Positions 7,811 through 15,999 of a DNA stretch of 64,000 nucleotides are shown here, one piece after another. The stretch is from assembly GCF_022026395.1 (NCBI RefSeq), contig NZ_CP041767.1:5138501-5202500 (forward strand). The letters run 5' to 3'. The position numbers and the translations under genes are program-made. The notes below the pieces were generated by a model. That model was not told where the DNA came from. It saw nothing but the letters and a program-made list of their open reading frames with translations, and did not search any database. Source of the stretch: Brevibacillus brevis (lineage in GTDB: Bacteria; Bacillota; Bacilli; Brevibacillales; Brevibacillaceae). Position 1 is the first letter of the stretch. The number at the start of each line of letters is the position of its first letter.

Positions 7811-9010
7811 CTATAGCGCTTCTACTAACGTGGCCAATCCTTGACCACCGCCTATGCACAACGACACGATTCCGTATTTCTTTTGGCGACGTCTCAGCTC
7901 GAAAAGAATCGTACCTGCCAAGCGGGCACCGCTCATTCCGAGCGGATGGCCCAAGGCGATTGCTCCACCGTTTACATTGGTTTTCAAAGGATCCAGCCCC
8001 AGCTCGCGTATGCAAGCAAGTGACTGGGAAGCAAAAGCTTCATTTAACTCAAACAGGTCGATTTGCTCTACGGTCATGTTCGTTTCGGCAAGCAGCTTGC
8101 GAATCGCAGCGACCGGACCAATGCCCATGATGCGCGGATCAACACCAGCACTGACGAAATGAACAATGCGCCCCAAAGGAGCGACGCCTGTCTTTTGCAG
8201 CATTTCTTCGTTCATCAAGAGCAAAGCCGCTGCGCCATCATTGATACCGGAGGAGTTGCCTGCTGTAACGCTACCCTCTTTTCGGAAGGCAGGTCGCAGC
8301 TTGGACAATGACTCCACACTGGAATCTCTTCTTGGGAATTCATCGGTATCAAACAGCGTCTCTTCCCCTTTTTTCCCTTTTAACGTGATGGGAATAATCT
8401 CATCGCGGAACAGACCTGCATCTATCGCGTTGATAGCCCGAGACTGGCTCTCTGCTGCAAAACGATCCTGATCCTCTCGACTGATGCCGAATTGCTCCGC
8501 CACGTTTTCTGCTGTATCTCCCATGGTCAGATCGCCATAGAGCGAGACAGGAGCAGAACGTGGTCCGCCAAAAGACTCGATCAGCGTCTGTCCGCCGCGT
8601 TGATACGGCTGCTCGAATTTTTCCATGATGTACGGTGAACGAGTCAAATTCTCTACACCGCCCGCCAGCATGACCTGACTATGTCCTGCCTGGATGGACT
8701 GTGCAGCCAAATTGACTGCCTCTAGCCCGGATGCACACACCCGATTCACAGTCAATCCAGGTATGGTGTCAGGAAGCCCTGCTTTCAACAAACCAACGCG
8801 TGCAATGTTAATAAACGGTCCGGCCGATATGACGTTACCCATGATGACCCCATCCACAATCTCACCGGATTGTCCTGCCTTCGCAAGCGCTCCATTCAAG
8901 ACAATAGCTGTCAGGTCGTCGATAGGGGTGTTTTTCAGACTTCCACCCAGCTTGCCGATTGGTGTACGTACTGCTGCTGCTACGTACACCTCCTTGTTAA
9001 TCAAGCTCAT
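7811..9010 (-). CDS. Second thiolase (acetyl-CoA acetyltransferase type)
   Basis: 399 residues with all catalytic residues: NRVCASGLEAV, GGAIALGHPLGMSGAR and LCIGGGQG. It is a clear paralogue of the next gene but more like general acetyl-CoA acetyltransferases (MGNVISAGPFINIARVGLL). Paired thiolases fit the need to cleave both 3-oxoadipyl-CoA and 3-oxo-5,6-dehydrosuberyl-CoA, which in E. coli a single PaaJ does. Division of labour here is inference. The start overlaps the stop of the preceding dehydrogenase-like gene by 4 bases. Confidence 0.85.
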   Translation of the reverse strand: MSLINKEVYVAAAVRTPIGKLGGSLKNTPIDDLTAIVLNGALAKAGQSGEIVDGVIMGNVISAGPFINIARVGLLKAGLPDTIPGLTVNRVCASGLEAVNLAAQSIQAGHSQVMLAGGVENLTRSPYIMEKFEQPYQRGGQTLIESFGGPRSAPVSLYGDLTMGDTAENVAEQFGISREDQDRFAAESQSRAINAIDAGLFRDEIIPITLKGKKGEETLFDTDEFPRRDSSVESLSKLRPAFRKEGSVTAGNSSGINDGAAALLLMNEEMLQKTGVAPLGRIVHFVSAGVDPRIMGIGPVAAIRKLLAETNMTVEQIDLFELNEAFASQSLACIRELGLDPLKTNVNGGAIALGHPLGMSGARLAGTILFELRRRQKKYGIVSLCIGGGQGLATLVEAL

Positions 9011-9762
9011 GCCTCTACACCCACTTTGTCCTCGTACGTGTAAAAGCCTTGCCCACTGCGTACGCCGACTCGCCCCGCCAGCACCAGCTTGCGTAATAGC
9101 GGCGCTGTGCGATAGCGCTCCTCGGCCAGGTCGCGCTGCAAGCCTCTCGATATCGCAAAAATCTCATCCAACCCGATGCGATCTGCCCATTCGAGAGGGC
9201 CGTATGGGTAGTTGGTGCCTTTTTTCATTGCGATATCGATATCAGTAGCGGTTGCTGCTTTTTCCATCAGAGTAAAGGCAGCCTCGTTGATAATGAGTGT
9301 TAAAATGCGTGGGAACACGAGACCTACCTCGTCGTTTACGTTTTCTGTCGCTTTCCCGAGCGATTGAAAGAAGCCTTCCGTTGCTTGAATCGTTTCCAGC
9401 TCCGTTTGCAAGGCAGGAGCAATCTCGATCAGCTCCCGTTCAACCAAGGGCACGAGCGTTCCAAATCCGCAGACGCGTTCAGGATGCTGTGTCCAGGACG
9501 CTACTTCTGTCGCTGTAATCGCGAGCGAAGTCGTGATGATCGGTACGTTTGGTGGCAATAGGTCATCCAGCTCGCGTATTTGCCTCTTCTTCGCCTGCAT
9601 ATCGATGCTATTTACCTCTACAGCCAATTCAACCAGCTCAGGTTCCGCCATCGCTTCTGCAAGCGTAAGCACCTGATAGCCTCTTTCCACCATCAAATCA
9701 TTCAACTCTGCGTACAGCGGGCTTGTGCCCACGAGCAATACAGCCTTATTTGTTGTAGTCAT
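9007..9762 (-). CDS. Degenerate 3-hydroxyacyl-CoA dehydrogenase paralogue
   Basis: 251 residues from ATG 9762, behind GGGGGAAGG; a longer frame to 9900 lies inside paaH. The C-terminal 3HCDH domain is recognisable (FPRILTLIINEAAFTLMEKA, NYPYGPLEWADRIGLDEIF, GQGFYTYED). The N-terminal Rossmann part is not canonical: the dinucleotide loop GxGxxG is replaced by VGTSPLYAE, and the catalytic-His strand GFHFFNP of PaaH reads GFGTLVP. It overlaps paaH by 17 bases, so both are probably made together. It may be a structural partner or scavenger rather than an NAD-dependent enzyme. Confidence 0.75.
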   Translation of the reverse strand: MTTTNKAVLLVGTSPLYAELNDLMVERGYQVLTLAEAMAEPELVELAVEVNSIDMQAKKRQIRELDDLLPPNVPIITTSLAITATEVASWTQHPERVCGFGTLVPLVERELIEIAPALQTELETIQATEGFFQSLGKATENVNDEVGLVFPRILTLIINEAAFTLMEKAATATDIDIAMKKGTNYPYGPLEWADRIGLDEIFAISRGLQRDLAEERYRTAPLLRKLVLAGRVGVRSGQGFYTYEDKVGVEA

Positions 9763-10603
9763 AGAAGCCTTCCCCCGTCTTTCTGCCCAGGCTGCCGGAT
9801 TGAACCATTTGTTGCTGAATCCGGCTAGGCTTAAATCGTCCTTCATGGAAGAAGTCGGTATAAACCGATTTGGTGGTGGCAAAATTGATGTCGATGCCAA
9901 TCATGTCTTGCAGCTCAAACGGTCCCATTTTGAATCCGCCAGCCAGCTTCATAATCCGATCAATCTGCTCCACACCTGCCACATGATCGCCCAGGATGCG
10001 CAATGCTTCATTATAATAAGGACGTGCGATGCGATTGACGATAAAGCCAGGAGTGTCCGTCACCAGAACAGGCACCTTGCCCAACTCTTGCGCAAATCGA
10101 TACGCCACCTCCACATTTTCCTCGCTCGATTTTTTCCCGCGAATTACCTCAACCAAAGGCATAACGGGTGCCGGATTGAAAAAATGAAATCCGAGAATGC
10201 GCTCGGGATGCGAAAGCCCTCCTGCAATCTCCGTTATTGAGATAGAGGAAGTATTCGTTAGTAAAAGGGAATCCTCTCTGCAAATCCCAGAAAGCTGGCT
10301 GAAAATGCTTTTTTTCAAATCAAGACGCTCTGGCACTGCTTCGATGACGATATCGCAATCTGCCAACTGCTCCATTTCCGATACGAGATGGACCAGATCT
10401 AGCGTCTCTGTCATTTCTTGTTCACTGATTTTGTTTTTCTCCACGTCTTTTGTCAGGATCGATTCCAAATAGACAAGCGCTTTGTCCAGCACCGCCTGAT
10501 TTGCATCCAGCAGCATGACCTGATGTCCTTTGCGAGCACAGACGAGAGCGATTCCCGCTCCCATTGTTCCCGCCCCGATGACGCCTACTGTTTTCGTACT
10601 CAC
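9746..10603 (-). CDS. paaH: 3-hydroxyacyl-CoA dehydrogenase PaaH
   Basis: 285 residues from a GTG start at 10603 (MSTKTVGVIGAGTMGAGIA), with GGGAGG nine bases upstream. The longer frame to 10756 lies within paaG. NAD-binding GAGTMGAGIA at residues 9-18, catalytic region PERILGFHFFNPAPVMPLVEV, and the C-terminal FKMGPFELQDMIGID and GRKTGEGFYDY are all standard. In the pathway it oxidises 3-hydroxyadipyl-CoA to 3-oxoadipyl-CoA in the cytoplasm. Confidence 0.9.
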   Translation of the reverse strand: MSTKTVGVIGAGTMGAGIALVCARKGHQVMLLDANQAVLDKALVYLESILTKDVEKNKISEQEMTETLDLVHLVSEMEQLADCDIVIEAVPERLDLKKSIFSQLSGICREDSLLLTNTSSISITEIAGGLSHPERILGFHFFNPAPVMPLVEVIRGKKSSEENVEVAYRFAQELGKVPVLVTDTPGFIVNRIARPYYNEALRILGDHVAGVEQIDRIMKLAGGFKMGPFELQDMIGIDINFATTKSVYTDFFHEGRFKPSRIQQQMVQSGSLGRKTGEGFYDYNK

Positions 10604-10625
10604 TTGGGCTTGCCTCCCTTCGCCT

Positions 10626-11405
10626 CTAACGGCCTGTAAAACGAGGCGCACGTTTTTCCATGAAAGCGGTGACCCCTTCTTTATGATCCGCTGTGCTGCC
10701 AGCCGCTTCTTGTGCAAAAGCTTCATATTCCAAGGTCTCTTCCAACCCCAGCTCAAGCCCTTTGTACATCGTGCGCTTGATCAAACCAATTCCCTTCGTC
10801 GGCAGGAACGCCAGCTTGCGCGCATACGCCAACGCATCTTCCATGAAGCTCTCCGCTGGGTACACCTGATTGACCAATCCAATTCGCAGTGCTTCCTCAG
10901 CGGAAACCTTTTCCCCCGTCATCGCCAGTTCCAACGCCTTGCCGATCCCGACGATGCGCGGCAAGAAGTAGCAGCCTCCTGAATCAGGAACGAGCCCGAT
11001 GTTGACAAAAGCATTGACGAAGGATGCCTTTTCCGAAGCCAGACGAATATCGCACGCCAGCGCAACACTCATGCCGGCACCAGCCGCTACCCCGTTTACC
11101 GCTGCGATGATTGGCTTCTCTGTTTTTTGAAACTGGAGGATCATGGGATTATAGCGATCCCGCAAGAAACCACCGTAATCCACATCTCCTTCTCTAGAAA
11201 CGTCACCAAGATCCTGACCCGCATTGAACGCCCGCCCAGCTCCGGTAAGAACGATGCAACGCACGTCCGCATCTTTCTGGGCTTGCTTTAATGCATCGGT
11301 GATTTCCTTGTTCATGACGGCTGTAAACGCATTAAATTTGTCCGGACGGTTCAACGTCACCACTGCTACGCCTTCTGACACTTCATAAAGAATCGTTTCG
11401 TACAT
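10626..11405 (-). CDS. paaG: Enoyl-CoA hydratase/isomerase PaaG
   Basis: 259 residues. The crotonase fold carries features specific to PaaG: AGQDLGDVSREG near 63, RDRYNPMI near 83, NGVAAGAGMSVALACDI near 103 (no Glu at the first catalytic position) and NIGLVPDSGGCYFLPR with the catalytic Asp near 137. PaaG isomerises ring-1,2-epoxyphenylacetyl-CoA to the seven-membered oxepin-CoA. It lies 9 bases after paaF and 22 before paaH. The presence of PaaG implies an epoxidase elsewhere in the genome. Confidence 0.88.
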   Translation of the reverse strand: MYETILYEVSEGVAVVTLNRPDKFNAFTAVMNKEITDALKQAQKDADVRCIVLTGAGRAFNAGQDLGDVSREGDVDYGGFLRDRYNPMILQFQKTEKPIIAAVNGVAAGAGMSVALACDIRLASEKASFVNAFVNIGLVPDSGGCYFLPRIVGIGKALELAMTGEKVSAEEALRIGLVNQVYPAESFMEDALAYARKLAFLPTKGIGLIKRTMYKGLELGLEETLEYEAFAQEAAGSTADHKEGVTAFMEKRAPRFTGR

Positions 11406-11414
11406 GACCGCCTC

Positions 11415-12188
11415 CTAATGTCCCGTAAAACGGGGTTTGCGCTTCTCCAGAAACGCTTGCATGCCTTCTTTTCGATCTTCGCTTGCCAAAAGAAGATAAA
11501 AGCTGTTTCGCTCGTAATCCAATCCCTCTTGAAGGGGGAGATCACCAGCTTTGTACACGGCTTTTTTGATGACCTGTACCGCGAGCGGCGGCTGTTGGGC
11601 GATTTGCTTCGCCAGCTTGAGTGCTTCCTGATAGTACGCCTCCACTGGCACTACCCGATTGACCAGGCCGTATTTCAACGCTTCTTTGGCCGAAATCGGT
11701 TCACCTGTGAGCAGCATCTCCAGTGCTTTTCGCTCACCTACCACACGCGTCAGACGCTGTGTACCACCAGCCCCAGGCATGACTCCCAGCTTGATTTCCG
11801 GTTGACCAATGACGGCTGTCTCCGAAGCGATCACAATGTCGCAGTTCATCATTAATTCACAGCCACCACCGAGCACAAAGCCGCTGACGGCACCAATAAT
11901 CGGCTTGGAGATGAGTGAGATGCGATCCCAAACCGCAAACTGATTGCGCTTCATGATGTCGATGGCTGATGCTTCCGCCATTTCATTAATGTCAGCACCC
12001 GCTGCGAACGCCCTCGCGTTGCCAGTCAGGATGATCACCCGAATATCCGGGTCGCGGTCCATTTGCTCCAGCTGGTCAACCAATTCATCGACGAGCTGCA
12101 AATTCAGTGCGTTTAGAATCTTCGGTCGATTCAACGTAATGATACCGACACCATCTTCACTGGCTACGCTAATATATTCATAGGCCAT
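11415..12188 (-). CDS. paaF: Enoyl-CoA hydratase PaaF
   Basis: 257 residues. Both crotonase glutamates are present: GFVLGGGCELMMNCD near 105-119 and GQPEIKLGVMPGAGGTQRL near 133-151. The N-terminus and oxyanion-hole segment AFAAGADINEMAE are like 2,3-dehydroadipyl-CoA hydratase PaaF. The reaction is hydration of 2,3-dehydroadipyl-CoA to 3-hydroxyadipyl-CoA. Sequence alone does not exclude a general short-chain enoyl-CoA hydratase; position next to paaG and paaH supports PaaF. Confidence 0.85.
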   Translation of the reverse strand: MAYEYISVASEDGVGIITLNRPKILNALNLQLVDELVDQLEQMDRDPDIRVIILTGNARAFAAGADINEMAEASAIDIMKRNQFAVWDRISLISKPIIGAVSGFVLGGGCELMMNCDIVIASETAVIGQPEIKLGVMPGAGGTQRLTRVVGERKALEMLLTGEPISAKEALKYGLVNRVVPVEAYYQEALKLAKQIAQQPPLAVQVIKKAVYKAGDLPLQEGLDYERNSFYLLLASEDRKEGMQAFLEKRKPRFTGH

Positions 12189-12221
12189 GAACTGTCACAC
12201 CCTTTTTTTACAGGAGCTGGT

Positions 12222-13550
12222 TTACATAGCTGCCTGTGATTTGTTTCGGTTATCCACGACTCGTATCGCTTTGCCTTCGCTGCGCGTCAAGAAATTTGGC
12301 GGTTGCACCCGCAGTACCACGGACACACCCAACGTATTTTTGATGTGATGGCAAATTTCTTTTACTAATAACGAGAGAGCAGAGCTGTCATTTCCACTGA
12401 GCTCTTTTGCATATGCTGGTGTCAGCTCGCAGTGCACCTCAAATCGGTCGAGGGCACCGTCGCGTTCGATGACGACCTGGTAGTGTGGAGCCAATTGGTT
12501 GAACGTAAGCAAAACGGACTCGATCTCTGTCGGGAACACATTGACCCCGCGAATAATGAGCATGTCATCTACGCGCCCTTTGATGCGCGACATCCGCATG
12601 GTTGTCCGTCCGCACTTACAGGGCTCAGGATTGAGGGAAGCGATATCACCTGTGCGATAACGGACAACCGGGAATGCTTCTTTCGTCAGTGACGTAAATA
12701 CGAGCTCGCCTTCTTGTCCGTATGGGAGCACTTCCCCGGTATTCGGATCGATAATTTCTGCGTAAAAATGGTCTTCTGCGATATGCAGACCATCCTGGAC
12801 CTCATGACATTCAATGGAAACGCCTGGCCCCATCACTTCGCTCAGCCCGTAAATATCCACCGCTTTAATGTCGAGCTCATGTTCCAGTTGCACGCGCATT
12901 TCTTCCGACCACGGCTCCGCACCAAAAATCCCGTATTTGACACTCGTCTCACGTGGATCGATTCCTTGCTTTTTCATCTCTTCTACGATGTTAAGGACGT
13001 AGGATGGCGTTGCTGCAATGCCACGTGGCTTGAAGTCCTCGATCAACGTAATTTGACGGGAGGTATTGCCACCGGATACTGGCACTGCGACTGCGCCCAT
13101 GTGCTCGATGCCATTGTGCAGACCCAAGCCGCCTGTAAAAAGTCCGTAGCCATACGCGTTATGGAAAATGTCTCCCGGCTCTCCACCCGCACAGCAAATG
13201 GCGCGCGCCACGATCTCGGCCCAATTCTCCAAGTCTCTTTTTGTGTAGCCAACAACTGTAGGTTTTCCTTTCGTCCCGGAAGAACCGTGAATACGTGCTA
13301 CTTCTTTCATTTCGACTGCAAATAGATTGAACGGATAGTTTTCTCGCAAATCAGTCTTTTTCATGAATGGAAGCTTCTGTATGTCTTCCATCGATTGGAT
13401 ATCTTCCGGTTTCACACCAGCCTCATTGAATGCTTTTGTGTGGAAAGGGACGCGCTCGTATACGCGTTTGACCGTTTCTTTCAAGCGTTTCAATTGCAGT
13501 TCCGTCATTTTCTCTCTTGGTAGCGTTTCCATTTCTGTATTAAAGATCAT
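12222..13550 (-). CDS. paaK: Phenylacetate-CoA ligase
   Basis: 442 residues, the usual PaaK length. The AMP-binding loop is SSGTKGKPTVVGYT near residue 91, followed by GYGLFTGGLGLHNG, YGLSEVMGPGVSIEC near 238, RYRTGDIA near 305 and the C-terminal GRVDDMLIIRGVNVFPTEIE block. A CxC pair near 316 (EPCKCGRT) is typical of the family. PaaK activates phenylacetate with ATP and CoA, the entry step of the pathway. The start is ATG (MIFNTEMETLPREK). It sits 33 bases before paaF. Confidence 0.95.
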   Translation of the reverse strand: MIFNTEMETLPREKMTELQLKRLKETVKRVYERVPFHTKAFNEAGVKPEDIQSMEDIQKLPFMKKTDLRENYPFNLFAVEMKEVARIHGSSGTKGKPTVVGYTKRDLENWAEIVARAICCAGGEPGDIFHNAYGYGLFTGGLGLHNGIEHMGAVAVPVSGGNTSRQITLIEDFKPRGIAATPSYVLNIVEEMKKQGIDPRETSVKYGIFGAEPWSEEMRVQLEHELDIKAVDIYGLSEVMGPGVSIECHEVQDGLHIAEDHFYAEIIDPNTGEVLPYGQEGELVFTSLTKEAFPVVRYRTGDIASLNPEPCKCGRTTMRMSRIKGRVDDMLIIRGVNVFPTEIESVLLTFNQLAPHYQVVIERDGALDRFEVHCELTPAYAKELSGNDSSALSLLVKEICHHIKNTLGVSVVLRVQPPNFLTRSEGKAIRVVDNRNKSQAAM

Positions 13551-13606
13551 GTCGCTTCCCTCATTCCCTTGCGTTATGACTCGGTAGGAGTGCTTATTTG
13601 AAAATG

Positions 13607-14395
13607 TTACTCGCCTTTAAAAACCGGTTTTCGCTTTTCACGAAAGGCTTCCAATGCTTCCAGACGATCTGTCGTGGGAATAATCACTTCATAACACATG
13701 GCTTCGATATCGAGACCTGTCTGCAAATCAACACTGCTTCCGCGATCAATGGCTGATTTTGCCTGATAAACCGCCAGCGGAGCATTTGCCAAAATCTCGT
13801 TGGCCAGCCCCATTGCCAGCTCACGCAGTTCCTCTGTATCTTTTGCAACAGCATTTACAAAACCGATTTGATACGCTTCCTGTGCTTGGATGCGTCTGGC
13901 AGTCAGAATCAGCTCCTTTGCCTTGGAAGGTCCAATCAAGCGAGACAACCGCTGCGTACCACCCGCGCCAGGAATGATGCCCAAGCTCACCTCTGTCAGC
14001 CCCATTTTGGCATCTGCGACGGCATAGCGGAAATCACAGGCCAACGCAAGCTCAAATCCACCGCCAAAAGCAAATCCGTTAATCATGGCAATGGTCGGCT
14101 GCGGAAGCCTCTCCAACGCAGTAAATACATCGCGGATTTTGCGGACATTGCGGCGCACCTGCTGTTCCGTCAATGTACGGCGCTCCTTCAAATCTGCCCC
14201 TGCACTAAATGCTCGCCCTTCTGCCTTTACGATGACCACGCGAATCTCTTTTGCATCTAAACGCACCTGCTCAATCAAGTTCCCCAGGCGCTCCAATGTT
14301 TCGTAGTTCAGCGCATTCAGCTCATCTGGACGATTTAACGTAATCAGTCCTATATGTCCTTCACGTTCAAAGCGAACGCTCTCTTCCATCATCAA
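13607..14395 (-). CDS. Enoyl-CoA hydratase/isomerase family protein
   Basis: 262 residues. A third crotonase in the operon, with both catalytic glutamates (GFAFGGGFELALACDF and MGLTEVSLGIIPGAGGTQRL). It resembles methylglutaconyl-CoA hydratase-like enzymes more than PaaF or PaaG, particularly KERRTLTEQQVRRNVRKIRD near 71-90. Its start overlaps the preceding thioesterase by 4 bases. The exact substrate cannot be read from the sequence; an accessory hydratase for seven-membered or straight-chain intermediates is possible. Confidence 0.8.
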   Translation of the reverse strand: MMMEESVRFEREGHIGLITLNRPDELNALNYETLERLGNLIEQVRLDAKEIRVVIVKAEGRAFSAGADLKERRTLTEQQVRRNVRKIRDVFTALERLPQPTIAMINGFAFGGGFELALACDFRYAVADAKMGLTEVSLGIIPGAGGTQRLSRLIGPSKAKELILTARRIQAQEAYQIGFVNAVAKDTEELRELAMGLANEILANAPLAVYQAKSAIDRGSSVDLQTGLDIEAMCYEVIIPTTDRLEALEAFREKRKPVFKGE

Positions 14396-14793
14396 CGTCC
14401 TCCTTGTGCAGGCGGATTCACTCGCGCATACGTGCCGGTAGCAAAAGCCACTAGCTTGCCATCACAAGTCACGCGTGCTTCCATCACGATCAAGCTTTTT
14501 CCTTGTTTCAATACATGGGATTGTGCCTCGAGTACCTCACCCCGAGCAGGGTGCAGGTATTGAATCTTGCTCTCCACCGTCACACACTGCTGTACACCAT
14601 CCACATGAGGTGCTGCCCCATGCCCCATCGCCACATCGGCTAATGTCGCCGTAACGCCTCCGTGTACGACACCTTCGATGCTATTGAACAGCTCGGGGCG
14701 AATTTTCAGTGCTACCTTACAGCCCTGTTCATCTCGGTGCACGACTTCTATGCCCAGGTAGTGGTTGAATCGATTACGGATCTCCACTGACAT
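14392..14793 (-). CDS. PaaI-like hot-dog thioesterase
   Basis: 133 residues from ATG 14793 (MSVEIRNRFNHYLGIEV), preceded by AAGGGGGGC. The earlier frame start at 14844 has no site. The hot-dog signature GVVHGGVTATLADVAMG near residues 41-57 and the KIQYLHPARGEV strand are those of PaaI/YbgC-like thioesterases (DUF4442/4HBT). Second of three thioesterases in the operon. It is likely to release free acids from accumulating acyl-CoA. Confidence 0.8.
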   Translation of the reverse strand: MSVEIRNRFNHYLGIEVVHRDEQGCKVALKIRPELFNSIEGVVHGGVTATLADVAMGHGAAPHVDGVQQCVTVESKIQYLHPARGEVLEAQSHVLKQGKSLIVMEARVTCDGKLVAFATGTYARVNPPAQGGR

Positions 14794-14885
14794 CTTTGCC
14801 CCCCTTCTCGTATCGTCTTGAAACAGTGAAAGGAGCCTAAGCACGGGCTTTTGGCATCCTTTCTCCGTTTTATTTTCGCTGTCAG

Positions 14886-15347
14886 TTATTCGTTTTCGTC
14901 GATTTCAACGAAGTAATCATTTTTCCTGTAAGCCAGTGCATCCAGTGTCGCTACCAAGCCATGCTCCGTTTCTACGCGGATGCGGTACCAGGCTGTGCGA
15001 TTGTTTTTCTTCTCTTCGGTCGCTGTTGCCACCAAGTGATTCCCTTTCATGGCAGCAGCCAAAAAACCGATATTCATCGACAGTGCTACAGACGTTTTGC
15101 CATAGGAATTACAGGCCGCTGCAAAAACAAAGTCTGCCAGGGAGAAGATGATTGCGCCATGCGCGGTGCCGTGGGCATTCAGCATATGCTCGGCAACTGT
15201 GACTTCCGCAGTCGCCGTTCCTTCTCCCAGCTCAATCAGCTTAATACCCAAAAATTGGGCAAATGGATCTTGCTTTAGCTTCTCACAAATCTCTGCGTAA
15301 TGCTTCTGATGGAGCGCTTGTTCGTCTATCAATCTTTTCGTGGTCAT
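14886..15347 (-). CDS. paaI: Hydroxyphenylacetyl-CoA thioesterase PaaI
   Basis: 153 residues. The diagnostic block NAHGTAHGAIIFSLADFVFA near residues 57-76, followed by ACNSYGKTSVALSMNIGFL, is characteristic of PaaI. KNNRTAWYRIRV is the expected C-terminal strand. PaaI hydrolyses ring-hydroxylated phenylacetyl-CoA to prevent CoA sequestration when the pathway stalls. It is the second gene of the operon, 2 bases after the EthD-domain gene. Downstream, a gap of about 92 bases separates it from the next thioesterase, with no clear terminator. Confidence 0.88.
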   Translation of the reverse strand: MTTKRLIDEQALHQKHYAEICEKLKQDPFAQFLGIKLIELGEGTATAEVTVAEHMLNAHGTAHGAIIFSLADFVFAAACNSYGKTSVALSMNIGFLAAAMKGNHLVATATEEKKNNRTAWYRIRVETEHGLVATLDALAYRKNDYFVEIDENE

Positions 15348-15349
15348 GA

Positions 15350-15652
15350 TTAAACTACTTCTGCAAAATGCATGGACACAATGGGTCCAGCGAAGCCACG
15401 GAGGTCTTTTCCTGCTGCGCGACCTTCAGGCGATGACAACGCTTCCATCAAAGCTTCTTTTGATTCAAAGTACATTTCTGCCATCAGATGCAGGTCGGAT
15501 TCTCCCATTGGTGTTCCGTAGATTTTGCTCACTTCCATTTTGATTAAGCCAGGCATTTTTTCTGCCAATGGGCCATGTACCTCGAAATAATGCTTGTCAA
15601 AAGCATCGATATCTTCGGGCTTGCGATAAATTGCTATCAATTTCACCATCAT
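15350..15652 (-). CDS. EthD-domain protein, first gene of the paa operon
   Basis: 100 residues from the paired ATGs at 15652/15649, behind GAGGAAAGCAGGGA. A longer frame up to 15763 crosses the promoter and operator and is rejected. It has the dimeric alpha/beta-barrel EthD pattern: VKLIAIYRKPEDIDAFDKHY, HGPLAEKMPGL, and a final SMHFAEVV strand. EthD-like proteins accompany ring-modifying and ether-cleaving oxygenases, and act either as auxiliary proteins or isomerases. Its enzymatic role here is unknown. Confidence 0.8.
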   Translation of the reverse strand: MMVKLIAIYRKPEDIDAFDKHYFEVHGPLAEKMPGLIKMEVSKIYGTPMGESDLHLMAEMYFESKEALMEALSSPEGRAAGKDLRGFAGPIVSMHFAEVV

Positions 15653-15698
15653 GATCCCTGCTTTCCTCAGATTATAGTTGCAATGTGTGACGACTAAT

Positions 15699-15723
15699 TC
15701 ATATAACGTTATTTTAACGCATG
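15699..15723 (-). promoter_or_regulatory. Probable PaaX operator of the paa operon
   Basis: Contains TCATATAACGTTATTT followed by TAACG, 21 of 25 bases identical to the box at the paaX promoter. It lies just downstream of the predicted start point (about 15728), a position suited to repression. Confidence 0.65.
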
Positions 15724-15734
15724 TTAATATTTTT

Positions 15735-15763
15735 ATTATATAAAGCCTTTGTGACAGGTGCAA
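15735..15763 (-). promoter_or_regulatory. Sigma-A promoter of the paa operon
   Basis: TTGCAC (15763-15758) and TATAAT (15740-15735) on the minus strand with a 17-base spacer. It drives the EthD gene and everything down to 6123. Confidence 0.7.
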
Positions 15764-15918
15764 GTATTTTTCAAAAAGCGAGAAAACTCTGCCAGATCGT
15801 ATCCTCCCTTCCCTTCATGTTTATGACTGGGAAAAGGCTGACAGAATATGCTTCGATGGGGTGATTTCGACTTCTGTTTTCGGGAAAAGCCCTCACTTGC
15901 AGGAGTATCCGCTTCATA

Positions 15919-15946
15919 AGAAAAACCCCGTTGAATCCAACGAGGC
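15919..15946 (-). terminator. Terminator of the TetR/SnoaL/NmrA operon
   Basis: Minus-strand CCTCGTTG / CAACGGGG stem with a 4-base loop followed by TTTTTCTT. It follows the NmrA-like gene stop by about 55 bases. The rest of 15764-15918 shows nothing recognisable. Confidence 0.75.
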
Positions 15947-15999
15947 TCTCGAAGTAATATTATTGACCATTTAGTCCGGAATAGGCACAAAAAAATGGC

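Noticed and set aside
15736..15990. 84-residue open frame on the minus strand upstream of the paa operon
   Set aside because: It covers the promoter and a hairpin terminator, has no ribosome site and no protein-like pattern.
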